A DNA stretch of 64,000 bases from Curvibacter sp. PD_MW3. Its GTDB lineage: Bacteria > Pseudomonadota > Gammaproteobacteria > Burkholderiales > Burkholderiaceae_C. The position numbers and the translations under genes were made by a program. The stretch spans positions 62,001 to 126,000 of the forward strand of contig NSIV01000005.1 in assembly GCA_002633085.1 (NCBI GenBank), read 5' to 3'. Shown here in pieces: positions 17,548 to 25,377 of this stretch. The notes beneath the pieces were generated by a model that ran no database searches, was not told where the DNA came from, and worked only from the letters and a program-made list of their open reading frames with translations. Numbering within the stretch: position 1 is the stretch's first letter; each line of letters starts with the position of its first letter.

Positions 17548-17567
17548 ATATTCGTACATGTGAATAT
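17548..17567. promoter_or_regulatory. ATTC-N8-GAAT operator-like inverted repeat before the ArsR gene
   Basis: ATATTC-GTACATGT-GAATAT, a perfect 6-bp inverted repeat with an eight-base spacer, 14 bases before the ArsR-family start. From memory, ATTC-N8-GAAT is the motif reported for the persulfide-responsive ArsR regulator SqrR. It is probably the binding site of the protein encoded just downstream. Confidence 0.65.
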
Positions 17568-17580
17568 TAAGATTTAGCGA

Positions 17581-17913
17581 ATGAAAGACGATATTCCCCA
17601 GGAAGCGTCGATGTCGGACTTTGACAGTGCGGCCGAGCTGTTTGGGGTGCTTTCGACGCCGATCCGGCTGCGCATCATCGGTGCGTTGTGCGATGGCGAG
17701 AAGAACGTCTCTCAATTGCTGCACGACATCGCGGTGTCTCAGCCCAATATGTCACAGCATCTGAACGTGCTGTACCGGGCAGGTGTTGTCGCCAAGCGAC
17801 GCCATGGAGTGCAGGTGTATTACCGCATTGGTGACGAGTCGGTGGTGCGGGTGTGCAAGGCGGTTTGTTCGCAGATGGGCCTTGAGCAGACAGTGGATCA
17901 CGAACGGTCGTGA
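17581..17913 (+). CDS. ArsR-family regulator of the sox region, SqrR/SoxR-like
   Basis: A 110-residue winged-helix protein (or 100 residues from the ATG at 17611, which has an AGGAAG site). DNA-binding region: VSQLLHDIAVSQPNMSQHLNVLYRAGVVAKRRHGVQVYYRI. Cysteines are C37 (GALCDGE) and C92 and C96 (VRVCKAVCSQ). In SqrR/BigR the sensing cysteines lie three residues before and a few residues after these points, so the thiol pair is shifted. There is no metal-binding ELCVCDL motif. Position before soxC, 64 bases away, argues for control of sox genes. Confidence 0.85.
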   Translation: MKDDIPQEASMSDFDSAAELFGVLSTPIRLRIIGALCDGEKNVSQLLHDIAVSQPNMSQHLNVLYRAGVVAKRRHGVQVYYRIGDESVVRVCKAVCSQMGLEQTVDHERS

Positions 17914-17976
17914 AACCGGGCGTGATCGGGTCAGACGAGATGAGCGATGGATAGCAACTCATTGAAGGAGTGTGTG

Positions 17977-19341
17977 ATGCAAGAAGATGTGAGCTCGGGC
18001 CGGATCCGCAAGGCGCCCGAGAATTTTTTGAACAAGGACGGAATCAAGACCGTCTTCGCGCAAGCCAAGAGCGGCCGCCGTGATTTCATTCGCAACGCCT
18101 TTGCCGCCGCAGCAGCCGGTGCTGCCGTGCCGGCCGCACTGGCACAGGGCAACCCGGTCCCGACCGAGGGCGGTGACCCCAACATCCTGAACCTGCCCGA
18201 GCACAGCAAGGGCCTGGGGCAGGGCGTGGCGGCGGACGGTGGTTACGGCAAGCCCTCCAAGTTCGAGGCCAATGTGCAGCGTCGCCAGAGCCCGGGTCTG
18301 ACCCAGACCACGCAGGCTTCGGTGTCGTTTGCGCCGCTGCAGTCGCTGTTCGGCATCATCACACCCAGCGGCCTGCACTTCGAGCGTCACCACCAAGGCT
18401 GGTGGGACATCGACCCCTCCAAGCATCGCCTGATGATCAACGGCATGGTCAAGTCCAACAAGGTCTTCACCATGGACGAGATCATGCGTCTGCCGTCCGT
18501 CTCGCGCATTCACTTCATCGAGTGCGGTGCCAACACGGCGGTGGAGTGGGGCAATGTGGCGGTGCCGACCGTGCAGTACACGCACGGCATGGTGTCGTGC
18601 AGCGAGTTCACCGGCGTGCCGCTGATCACCCTGCTGGAGCTGGCCGGTGCGGATCTGAAGAACGGCAAGTTCGTCTTGGCCGAAGGTGCCGACGGCTCGT
18701 CCATGACCCGCACCATTCCGATGGAGTTGATCAAGTCGGGCGAGGTATTCGTGGCCTACGGCCAGAACGGCGAGATGCTGCGCCCTGAGCAGGGTTACCC
18801 GTTGCGTCTGATCGTGCCGGGCGTGCAGGGTGTGAGCTGGGTCAAGTACCTGCGCCGCATCGAAGTGGGCGACATGCCTTACGCCGCCAAGGACGAGGCG
18901 GTCCATTACGTGGACCTGCAGCCCAGCGGCCTGCACCGCCAGTACACCAGCATCCAGGAGTGCAAGAGCGTGGTGACCACGCCCTCCGGCGGTCAGGTGC
19001 TGCTGGACAAGGGCTTTTACAACATCACCGGTCTGGCCTGGTCGGGCCGCGGCAAGGTCAAGCGTGTCGATGTGTCCGTCGATGGCGGGCGCAACTGGCG
19101 TACCGCGCGGCTGGAAGGCCCGGTGCAGAACAAGGCGCTGACGCGCTTCAACCTGGACTGGGTCTGGGATGGCAAGCCTGCCATCATCCAGAGCCGTGCC
19201 ATGGATGACACGGGCTATGTGCAGCCCACCTACAAGCAATTGCGTGCCGTGCGCGGCACGCGCTCGATCTATCACAACAATGCCATCCAGTCCTGGCTGG
19301 TGCAGGAAAGCGGTGAGGTGAAAAATGTTCAGGTTTCGTAA
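17977..19341 (+). CDS. soxC: Sulfane dehydrogenase molybdenum subunit SoxC
   Basis: A 454-residue periplasmic molybdoprotein that with SoxD oxidises the sulfane sulfur held on SoxY. SGRRDFIRNAFAAAAAGAAV is a twin-arginine signal. HFIECGANTAVEWG near residue 180 holds the cysteine ligand of molybdenum, and VQGVSWVKYLRRIEVGD is typical of the sulfite oxidase fold. A C-terminal dimerisation domain follows. I chose the ATG at 17977, six bases after AAGGAG; the track start at 17947 is less likely. The soxD start overlaps its end by 17 bases. Confidence 0.96.
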   Translation: MQEDVSSGRIRKAPENFLNKDGIKTVFAQAKSGRRDFIRNAFAAAAAGAAVPAALAQGNPVPTEGGDPNILNLPEHSKGLGQGVAADGGYGKPSKFEANVQRRQSPGLTQTTQASVSFAPLQSLFGIITPSGLHFERHHQGWWDIDPSKHRLMINGMVKSNKVFTMDEIMRLPSVSRIHFIECGANTAVEWGNVAVPTVQYTHGMVSCSEFTGVPLITLLELAGADLKNGKFVLAEGADGSSMTRTIPMELIKSGEVFVAYGQNGEMLRPEQGYPLRLIVPGVQGVSWVKYLRRIEVGDMPYAAKDEAVHYVDLQPSGLHRQYTSIQECKSVVTTPSGGQVLLDKGFYNITGLAWSGRGKVKRVDVSVDGGRNWRTARLEGPVQNKALTRFNLDWVWDGKPAIIQSRAMDDTGYVQPTYKQLRAVRGTRSIYHNNAIQSWLVQESGEVKNVQVS

Positions 19342-20410
19342 AGCAGTCTTGGCCGCAGCCTTGCTGGCCGTTGCGGGCCTGGCAGGTGCACAGGGCGCCA
19401 GCAAGTACCCGGGTGTTGGCCGCGATGCCACGCCGAAGGAAGTGGCCGCATGGGATATCGATGTGCGCCCCGACTTCAAGGGACTGCCAGCCGGTTCCGG
19501 CAGTGTGGCCAAAGGCCAGGATGTGTGGGAAGGCAAGTGTGCTCATTGTCATGGCATCTTTGGTGAATCCGGCGAAGTGTTCAGCCCGCTGGTCGGCGGC
19601 ATCACGGCCGAAGACATCAAGACCGGCCGTGTGGCCAAGCTGACCGATACGTCCTTCCCGGGACGCACCACGCTGATGAAGGTGCCCACCGTCTCCACGT
19701 TGTGGGACTACATCAACCGTGCCATGCCCTGGACAGCGCCGAAGTCGCTGAGCACCGAAGAGGTTTACGCCGTGACGGCCTTTCTGCTGAACCTCGGCGG
19801 CATCGTGCCGGACGACTTCGTGCTGTCCGACAAGAACATCGCAGAAGTTCAGAAGCGCATGCCGAACCGCAACGGCATGACGACCGATCACGCCATGTGG
19901 CCGGGCAAGGAGTTCGGCAAGAATGCCAAGCCGGACACCAAGAACGTGGCCTGCATGAAGGACTGCGTGCCGGAAGCTAAGGTGGCCTCGTTCCTGCCGG
20001 ACTATGCGCGCAATGCCCACGGCAATCTGGCTGAGCAGAACCGCTTGGTCGGTGCCCAGCACGGCGTGGATACGACACGTCCAGAAGGCAAGCCCGGTGC
20101 TGCTGCTCCTGCTGCACAGGCCAAACCCGTTGCCAAGGCCGATGCGGCCGGCGCCGACAACAAGGCGGCCCAGGCGCTGCTGCAGAAGAACAGCTGCACG
20201 GCCTGCCACGCCATGAACAGCAAGCTGGTCGGCCCGAGCTTCCAGGACATTGCCAAGAAGCACGCGGGCAAGGCGGATTACCTGGCTGGCAAGATCAAGT
20301 CAGGTGGCTCCGGCGTTTGGGGCCCGATTCCCATGCCAGCCCAGGCCTTGAGCGAAGCCGAAGCAAAGACCATAGCCGGATGGTTGGCTTCTGGTGCTGC
20401 GGGAAAATAA
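19325..20410 (+). CDS. soxD: SoxD, dihaem cytochrome c subunit of sulfane dehydrogenase
   Basis: A 361-residue exported cytochrome that takes electrons from SoxC. The Sec signal is FRKAVLAAALLAVAGLAGAQ. Haem site 1 is KCAHCH near residue 72 and haem site 2 is SCTACH near residue 292. An Ala/Pro/Lys linker (about residues 250-285) separates the second domain. The probable Met ligand of the C-terminal haem is in WGPIPMPAQALSE. Presence of soxCD implies full oxidation of thiosulfate to sulfate instead of sulfur globules. It overlaps soxC. Confidence 0.95.
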   Translation: MFRFRKAVLAAALLAVAGLAGAQGASKYPGVGRDATPKEVAAWDIDVRPDFKGLPAGSGSVAKGQDVWEGKCAHCHGIFGESGEVFSPLVGGITAEDIKTGRVAKLTDTSFPGRTTLMKVPTVSTLWDYINRAMPWTAPKSLSTEEVYAVTAFLLNLGGIVPDDFVLSDKNIAEVQKRMPNRNGMTTDHAMWPGKEFGKNAKPDTKNVACMKDCVPEAKVASFLPDYARNAHGNLAEQNRLVGAQHGVDTTRPEGKPGAAAPAAQAKPVAKADAAGADNKAAQALLQKNSCTACHAMNSKLVGPSFQDIAKKHAGKADYLAGKIKSGGSGVWGPIPMPAQALSEAEAKTIAGWLASGAAGK

Positions 20411-20474
20411 GCATTAGTACCCATATAAGCAAATACGTTTTTTCATTAGCATGGACTTAACCAAGGAGATTCGC

Positions 20475-20927
20475 ATGCAAACTCGTCGCGAGACACTCAA
20501 GCAAAGCGCCGTCGTGGCGGGCCTGCTGGCCGGCACCGGTCTGTTCCCCCAGCACGCTTTGGCCTATGAAAAAGTGGCTTTTGAAGCCAAGTCCCTGGCT
20601 GACGTGGCCAAGGCACTGGGCGCTGCCGCCCCGGTGGAAAGCAAGGACGTGACCGTCGGTGGTCCGGACATCGCTGAAAACGGTGCCGTGGTGCCGCTGA
20701 CCGCCAGCACCACGCTGGCAGCCAAGAAGGTTCTGATTCTGGTGGAGAAGAACCCGTCTGCCCTGGTGGCCATGTTCAACGTGACCGACAGCGTCGAAGC
20801 CAGCTTTGCCACACGCGCCAAGATGGGCCAGTCCTCTGATGTGTACGCCGTGGCCATCATGGCTGACGGCAAGGCCTTCTATGCCAAGAAGGAAGTCAAG
20901 GTCACGCTCGGCGGCTGCGGCGGTTAA
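20475..20927 (+). CDS. soxY: SoxY, thiosulfate carrier subunit
   Basis: A 150-residue periplasmic protein. The mobile C-terminal arm ends in TLGGCGG, whose cysteine carries the sulfur intermediates. The N-terminus MQTRRETLKQSAVVAGLLAG is a twin-arginine signal, which would also export SoxZ bound to it. The start at 20475 follows AAGGAG; the track start at 20451 is upstream of that site. soxZ starts 48 bases after. Confidence 0.97.
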   Translation: MQTRRETLKQSAVVAGLLAGTGLFPQHALAYEKVAFEAKSLADVAKALGAAAPVESKDVTVGGPDIAENGAVVPLTASTTLAAKKVLILVEKNPSALVAMFNVTDSVEASFATRAKMGQSSDVYAVAIMADGKAFYAKKEVKVTLGGCGG

Positions 20928-20975
20928 TCCGGCGGCAACCCTTCCCAAGATTCAGTACAGATTTAGGAGTTAAAA

Positions 20976-21287
20976 ATGGCAGATCCGATGCGCATTCGCG
21001 CCCAAGCTTCTGGCGACAAAGCCACTGTTCGCGTTCTCATGAGCCACGAAATGGAATCCGGTCAACGCAAGGATTCGGCTGGCAAGATCGTTCCGGCCTG
21101 GTACATCCAAGACGTGACCGCTTCCCTCAACGGCAAGGTCGTGATGACTGCCGAATGGGGCCCCGCCGTGTCGAAGAACCCGTTCCTGCAGTTCGTGGTC
21201 AAGGGCGCCAAGGCTGGCGACAAGATCAGCGTGAACTGGAAAGACAACAAAGGCGACAGCCGCACCGACGAAGCCACGGTGTCCTGA
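20976..21287 (+). CDS. soxZ: SoxZ, partner of SoxY
   Basis: A 103-residue protein without its own signal peptide, as expected, since SoxYZ is exported as a complex. The sequence PMRIRAQASGDKATVRVLMS and HEMESGQRKD are family hallmarks, and VSVNWKDNKGDSRTDEA-type ending (KISVNWKDNKGD) forms the last strand pair. It is followed 18 bases later by a hairpin with the look of a terminator, before soxA. Confidence 0.97.
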   Translation: MADPMRIRAQASGDKATVRVLMSHEMESGQRKDSAGKIVPAWYIQDVTASLNGKVVMTAEWGPAVSKNPFLQFVVKGAKAGDKISVNWKDNKGDSRTDEATVS

Positions 21288-21305
21288 TCGCAGGTCGTTC
21301 CGTGA

Positions 21306-21350
21306 AAGATGGAGAAGGGATGGCCCTTCTCCATTTTCTGTTTCTTCCCA
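21306..21350 (+). terminator. Hairpin with T-rich tail between soxZ and soxA
   Basis: ATGGAGAAGGG and CCCTTCTCCAT make a perfect 11-bp stem with a four-base loop, followed by TTTTCTGTTTCTT. It lies inside the apparent sox operon and would reduce read-through from soxCDYZ into soxAXB. Confidence 0.75.
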
Positions 21351-21369
21351 ATAACTAGTCGAGGTGACA

Positions 21370-22167
21370 ATGATGAAACGTTTGGCTCTGGCCATTGGAA
21401 CCGTCGTGGTGGCAAGCAGTGCGCTGGCGCAAAAATCCGCGTCGGACGGTATTGCCGAATACCGCGCCATGCTGCAAGACGGTAATCCGGCCGAACTCTT
21501 TGAAGCCAAGGGTGAAGACCTCTGGAAGCAAAAACGCGGTCCCAAAAACGCTTCATTGGAACAATGCGACCTGGGCAAGGGCCCGGGTGTGGTCAAGGGC
21601 GCATTTGTCGAGCTGCCGCGCCACTTTGCCGACACCAACAAGGTGCAGGACCTGGAGTCGCGCTTGCTGACCTGCATGGAAACGCTGCAGGGTTTCAACG
21701 CCGCCGAGATTGCCAAGACACCGTTCGGCAAGGGTGAGCAGAACAACGTCACCGCGCTGGCCACCTGGATTGCGGCCGAATCGCGCGGCATGAAGTTCAA
21801 TCTTCCGAACAGCCACGTGTCAGAAAAGACCATGTATGAAGTGGGCAAGCGCCTGTTCTTCATGCGTGGCGGTTCGCACGACTTTGCCTGCGCCACCTGC
21901 CACGGTGAAGATGGCAAGCGCATTCGCCTGCAGGATCTGCCCAACCTGACCAAGAACCCGGGCGATGGCGCCGGCTTTGCCGCCTGGCCAGCCTACCGCG
22001 TCTCCAACGGCCAGATGTGGGGCATGCAGCTGCGCCTGAACGACTGCTACCGCCAGCAACGTTTCCCCTACCCGCTGTTCGGCAGCGACGCCACCATCGC
22101 CTTGGGCACCTACATGGGCGTCAATGCCAAGGGGGCCGAATCGATCGCCCCGGCCATCAAGCGTTAA
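21370..22167 (+). CDS. soxA: SoxA, monohaem cytochrome c of SoxAX
   Basis: A 265-residue exported cytochrome that joins thiosulfate to the SoxY cysteine. The signal is MKRLALAIGTVVVASSALAQ. Only one CXXCH is present, FACATCHGEDG near residue 176, so this is the one-haem SoxA form. The N-terminal domain keeps two cysteines (LEQCDLG and LLTCMET) where the other form has a haem. LNDCYRQQRFPYP holds the active-site cysteine that becomes a persulfide ligand. The ATG at 21370 or 21373 follows GAGGTGA; the track start is a GTG at 21364. soxX follows after 12 bases. Confidence 0.96.
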   Translation: MMKRLALAIGTVVVASSALAQKSASDGIAEYRAMLQDGNPAELFEAKGEDLWKQKRGPKNASLEQCDLGKGPGVVKGAFVELPRHFADTNKVQDLESRLLTCMETLQGFNAAEIAKTPFGKGEQNNVTALATWIAAESRGMKFNLPNSHVSEKTMYEVGKRLFFMRGGSHDFACATCHGEDGKRIRLQDLPNLTKNPGDGAGFAAWPAYRVSNGQMWGMQLRLNDCYRQQRFPYPLFGSDATIALGTYMGVNAKGAESIAPAIKR

Positions 22168-22179
22168 GGAGCTCTCGAC

Positions 22180-22830
22180 ATGAAAAAACAGATCAAATAC
22201 ATTGCTCCGGCCTTGGTGGCGCTTCTGCTGGCCGGCTGTGCCATGGTGCCCACCGGTCCTGAACTGGACAAGCTCACCGCCGACATCGCCAAGGCATCCT
22301 TCCGCGACCAAGGCCAGGCCAAGGTCGACCGCCTGGAGCAGGATGACGCCAACCGTGAATGCGCTGCCGCCGACGTGGCGGGCAAGCCGATCGATGAGAA
22401 GCTGGCCAAGGCCATCGAGGAAGCCAACCTGAAGACCATCAAGTGGCCTTCGGACGGCAAGTTCCTCGGTGACTGGAAGGAAGGCGAGAAGCTCGCGCAG
22501 AGTGGTCGTGGCATGACCTGGACCGATGCCGCCGGCAGCGAGAACGGTGGCAATTGCTACAACTGCCATCAGATCAGCAAGCAGGAAATCTCTTTTGGCA
22601 CGCTCGGCCCAAGCCTGTACAACTACGGCAAGATGCGCGGCGTGGCCAATCCGGATGCCCCCGAGTCCAAGGCCATCGTGGAGTACACCTGGGGCAAGAT
22701 CTGGAACGCACGCGCCTACAACGCCTGCTCGCAGATGCCGCGTGCCGGGCACAAGGGCGTTCTGAACGAACAGCAGGTCAAGCACATCATGGCGCTGCTG
22801 CTGGATCCGAAATCGCCGGTTAACCAGTAA
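22180..22830 (+). CDS. soxX: SoxX, monohaem cytochrome c with a lipobox
   Basis: A 216-residue partner of SoxA with one haem site, NCYNCHQIS near residue 126. The signal ends in LVALLLAGCAMVP, a good lipoprotein signal peptidase site, so the mature protein is probably lipid-anchored at Cys20. About 90 residues precede the cytochrome domain, longer than the smallest SoxX proteins. QMPRAGHKGVLNEQQVKHIM supplies the region of the distal haem ligand. It ends 23 bases before a strong terminator. Confidence 0.94.
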   Translation: MKKQIKYIAPALVALLLAGCAMVPTGPELDKLTADIAKASFRDQGQAKVDRLEQDDANRECAAADVAGKPIDEKLAKAIEEANLKTIKWPSDGKFLGDWKEGEKLAQSGRGMTWTDAAGSENGGNCYNCHQISKQEISFGTLGPSLYNYGKMRGVANPDAPESKAIVEYTWGKIWNARAYNACSQMPRAGHKGVLNEQQVKHIMALLLDPKSPVNQ

Positions 22831-22853
22831 AGCGCAGGATCAACTAGTATCCG

Positions 22854-22879
22854 GACCCGGGCACGCCCGGGTCTTTTTT
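22854..22879 (+). terminator. Rho-independent terminator between soxX and soxB
   Basis: GACCCGGG and CCCGGGTC form a GC-rich stem with a four-base loop and a T6 tail. soxB starts 29 bases later, so soxB either relies on read-through or has its own promoter, which I could not identify. Confidence 0.85.
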
Positions 22880-22907
22880 CCTCAACTATTTCAGTGGTTG
22901 CGAAATT

Positions 22908-24641
22908 ATGAATCTAACCAAACGCGAGTTTTTCCAGGTGCTGGGCGCGGGCACCATGGCGGGCATGGGCCTGGGCACTTACGCCGAGGCGGATGCCGCC
23001 ACGGCGGCCAATGGTTTGTATGACATCCCGAAGTTCGGCAATGTGTCCTTCCTGCACATGACCGATTGCCATGCGCAGCTCAAGCCGATCTACTTCCGCG
23101 AGCCGAACGTCAATCTCGGCATCGGCAGCATGAAGGGCAACCTGCCGCATCTGGTGGGCGAGCACCTGCTGAAAGTGGCCAAGGTCCGCCCCGGCACCGC
23201 CGAAGCCCACGCGTTGACCTACCTCGATTTCGAGAAGGCGGCCAAGCGCTACGGCAAGGTCGGTGGCTTCGCGCACCTGGCCACGCTGGTCAAGCGCCTG
23301 AAGGCCAGCCGCCCCGGCTCGCTCCTGCTCGACGGCGGTGACACCTGGCAGGGCTCGGCCACCTCGCTGTGGACCAACGCCCAGGACATGGTCGACGCCT
23401 GCAAGCTGCTGGGTGTGGACGTCATGACCGGCCACTGGGAATTCACCTACGGCATGGAGCGTGTGAAGGAAATCGTCGAGAAGGACTTCGCCGGCAAGGT
23501 CGATTTCGTGGCGCAGAACGTCAAGACCAACGACTTCGGCGACCAGGTGTTCAAGCCCTATGTGATCCGCGAGATGAACGGCGTGCCCTGCGCCATCATC
23601 GGCCAGGCTTTCCCCTACACCCCGATCGCCAACCCGCGCTACATGGTGGCCGACTGGGCCTTCGGCATCCAGGACGAGAACATGCAGGCCATGGTCAACG
23701 AGGCACGCGCCAAGGGTGCCCAGGTCGTGGTGGTGTTGTCGCACAACGGCATGGATGTGGACCTGAAGATGGCCAGCCGCGTCTCTGGCATCGACGCCAT
23801 CATGGGCGGCCACACGCACGACGGCATGCCGGTGGCCAGCATCGTCAGCAACAAAGGCGGCAAGACGCTCGTCACCAATGCCGGCTCCAATGGCAAGTTC
23901 CTCGGCGTGCTGGACTTCCAGGTCAAGGACAAGAAGGTCACCGACTTCCGCTACAAGCTGCTGCCGATCTTCGCCAACATGCTGCCGGCTGACAAGGAGA
24001 TGGATGCGCTCATCACCAAGATCCGCGCACCGTATGAAGCCAAGCTGAACGAAGTGCTGGCCGTGACCGAAGGCACGCTGTACCGCCGCGGCAACTTCAA
24101 CGGCACCGGCGACCAGCTGCTGCTGGATGCGCTGATCGACGTGCAGGGCGCCGACATCGCCTTCTCGCCCGGCTTCCGCTGGGGTACCAGCCTGCTGCCG
24201 GGCCAGGCCATCACGCGCGAGTGGCTGATGGACATGACCGCCACGACCTACTCCTACGCTACGGTGACGCCGATGAGCGGCGCCACCATCAAGACGGTGC
24301 TGGAAGACGTGTGCGACAACCTGTTCAACCCCGACCCTTACTACCAGCAGGGCGGTGACATGGTGCGCGTGGGTGGTCTGCAGTACAGCTGCAACCCGAT
24401 GGCCGGCATGGGCAAGCGCATCAGCGACATGCGCCTGAACGGCAAGCTGATCGATGCCGACAAGTCCTACATGGTGGCCGGCTGGGCGCCGGTGGCCGAA
24501 GAGGCCAAGAGCGCCGGCAACAAGCCCGTGTGGGACGTGGTCGAGACCTGGCTCAAGGCTGGCGGCGGCAAGGTTGCGGCGCGCAAGCTCAACATGCCCA
24601 AGGTCGAGGGCGTGTTGCCCAACCCGGGCTACGTGGCCTGA
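22908..24641 (+). CDS. soxB: SoxB, dimanganese thiosulfohydrolase
   Basis: A 577-residue periplasmic enzyme of the 5'-nucleotidase/metallophosphatase fold. It releases sulfate from SoxY-bound sulfonate. Metal-binding motifs are FLHMTDCHAQLKP, LLLDGGDTWQGSATS and MGGHTHDGMP, with VLSHNGMDVD between. The substrate domain follows from about residue 370. The N-terminus LTKREFFQVLGAGT looks like a Tat signal but has Lys-Arg in place of the usual Arg-Arg pair. Length is normal. It is the last sox gene and is followed by a bidirectional terminator. Confidence 0.97.
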   Translation: MNLTKREFFQVLGAGTMAGMGLGTYAEADAATAANGLYDIPKFGNVSFLHMTDCHAQLKPIYFREPNVNLGIGSMKGNLPHLVGEHLLKVAKVRPGTAEAHALTYLDFEKAAKRYGKVGGFAHLATLVKRLKASRPGSLLLDGGDTWQGSATSLWTNAQDMVDACKLLGVDVMTGHWEFTYGMERVKEIVEKDFAGKVDFVAQNVKTNDFGDQVFKPYVIREMNGVPCAIIGQAFPYTPIANPRYMVADWAFGIQDENMQAMVNEARAKGAQVVVVLSHNGMDVDLKMASRVSGIDAIMGGHTHDGMPVASIVSNKGGKTLVTNAGSNGKFLGVLDFQVKDKKVTDFRYKLLPIFANMLPADKEMDALITKIRAPYEAKLNEVLAVTEGTLYRRGNFNGTGDQLLLDALIDVQGADIAFSPGFRWGTSLLPGQAITREWLMDMTATTYSYATVTPMSGATIKTVLEDVCDNLFNPDPYYQQGGDMVRVGGLQYSCNPMAGMGKRISDMRLNGKLIDADKSYMVAGWAPVAEEAKSAGNKPVWDVVETWLKAGGGKVAARKLNMPKVEGVLPNPGYVA

Positions 24642-24652
24642 TCCGGCTCACG

Positions 24653-24690
24653 CCAACACAAACGGGGCCTGCGGGCCCCGTTTGTGTTGG
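24653..24690. terminator. Bidirectional terminator with a 17-bp perfect stem
   Basis: CCAACACAAACGGGGCC and its exact complement are separated by a TGCG tetraloop. It lies between the convergent soxB and DsrE-like genes and would stop transcription from both sides. Confidence 0.85.
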
Positions 24691-24704
24691 TGGGGCGGCT
24701 GCCC

Positions 24705-25241
24705 TCAGCGGATCTGCTCGATGGAGAACTTCTTGTCCTGCACGATGGCGGGAATCAGCGCATAACCCTGGTTCTGCCAATGCATCAGCTCGGTGATGGC
24801 CGAGGGCGTGACCTCGACAAAGTCATACAGGTCATCCGAGCTGTAGCCGTAGTCCTTCATCGCCAGCCCGCAGACCTTGAACTTCACGCCCATCTCGGCG
24901 TAGTAGCGCATGCGCTGCACCACTTCCTGGTAGCGTTCCTCGTTCTTTTTCGCCAGTGTCACGATCTCGGTGCCATGGATCAGCACGATGATGCTCATGT
25001 CCTCGGCAAACATGCTGTAGGGCGCTTCCGTCAGCGGGTTGACCAGGCTGCGCACCCAATAGAGGGCGGAAGACATCTTGCGCGGATCGTCGAGAAAGAT
25101 GTCGACCAGGGCCTTGGGGTTCTTGTAGGGCGTCTGCACGACCTTGGCCTGGGCCAGGGCGGGAACGGCCTGCAGGGTGCCGGTCAGCAGAAGGGCCGTG
25201 CACAAGCAGCGGAACAGGCGGGGGAGTCGGGTTGGGCGCAT
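24705..25241 (-). CDS. Periplasmic DsrE-family protein
   Basis: A 178-residue exported protein. A signal peptide (LFRCLCTALLLTGTLQAVPALAQ) is followed by a DsrE/DsrF-like fold: MSIIVLIHGTEIVTLAKKN and MGVKFKVCGLAMKDYGYSSDD, with the conserved cysteine in KVCG, then a Trp-rich end (ITELMHWQNQGYALIPA). DsrE relatives carry or transfer sulfane sulfur. The position beside the sox cluster and the periplasmic address fit a role in sulfur handling. It converges on soxB. Confidence 0.85.
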   Translation of the reverse strand: MRPTRLPRLFRCLCTALLLTGTLQAVPALAQAKVVQTPYKNPKALVDIFLDDPRKMSSALYWVRSLVNPLTEAPYSMFAEDMSIIVLIHGTEIVTLAKKNEERYQEVVQRMRYYAEMGVKFKVCGLAMKDYGYSSDDLYDFVEVTPSAITELMHWQNQGYALIPAIVQDKKFSIEQIR

Positions 25242-25263
25242 AAGTCTTCCTTTGCTGCGCCGC

Positions 25264-25338
25264 TGGTGCCTCCGACAGGAATCGAACCTGTATCTAGCGC
25301 TTAGGAGGCGCTCGTTCTATCCATTGAACTACGGCGGC
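25264..25338 (-). tRNA. tRNA-Arg (anticodon CCU)
   Basis: A 75-nt tRNA including an encoded CCA. D stem GTTC/GAAC, anticodon stem AGCGC/GCGCT with loop CTCCTAA (anticodon CCU), T arm ACAGG-TTCGATT-CCTGT. The acceptor stem is GCCGCCG against CGGAGGC, leaving a G4.A69 mismatch. A T at position 4 would pair perfectly. The first eight bases also form part of a 20-bp palindrome with upstream sequence. Confidence 0.93.
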
Positions 25339-25373
25339 AGAGTCGCCATTGTAAATGGCGACTCTGCCGCCGT
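25331..25373. repeat. 20-bp perfect palindrome overlapping the tRNA-Arg 5' end
   Basis: ACGGCGGCAGAGTCGCCATT, a three-base loop GTA, then the exact reverse complement. Eight bases of one arm (25331-25338) are the 5' end of the tRNA gene, and the other arm starts four bases past the stop of the VWA gene. As RNA it would compete with folding of the tRNA acceptor stem or act as the VWA gene's 3' hairpin. Confidence 0.9.
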
Positions 25374-25377
25374 CGGC

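Noticed and set aside
17959-19536. 525-residue minus-strand ORF under soxC
   Set aside because: Shadow of soxC, which is unmistakable.
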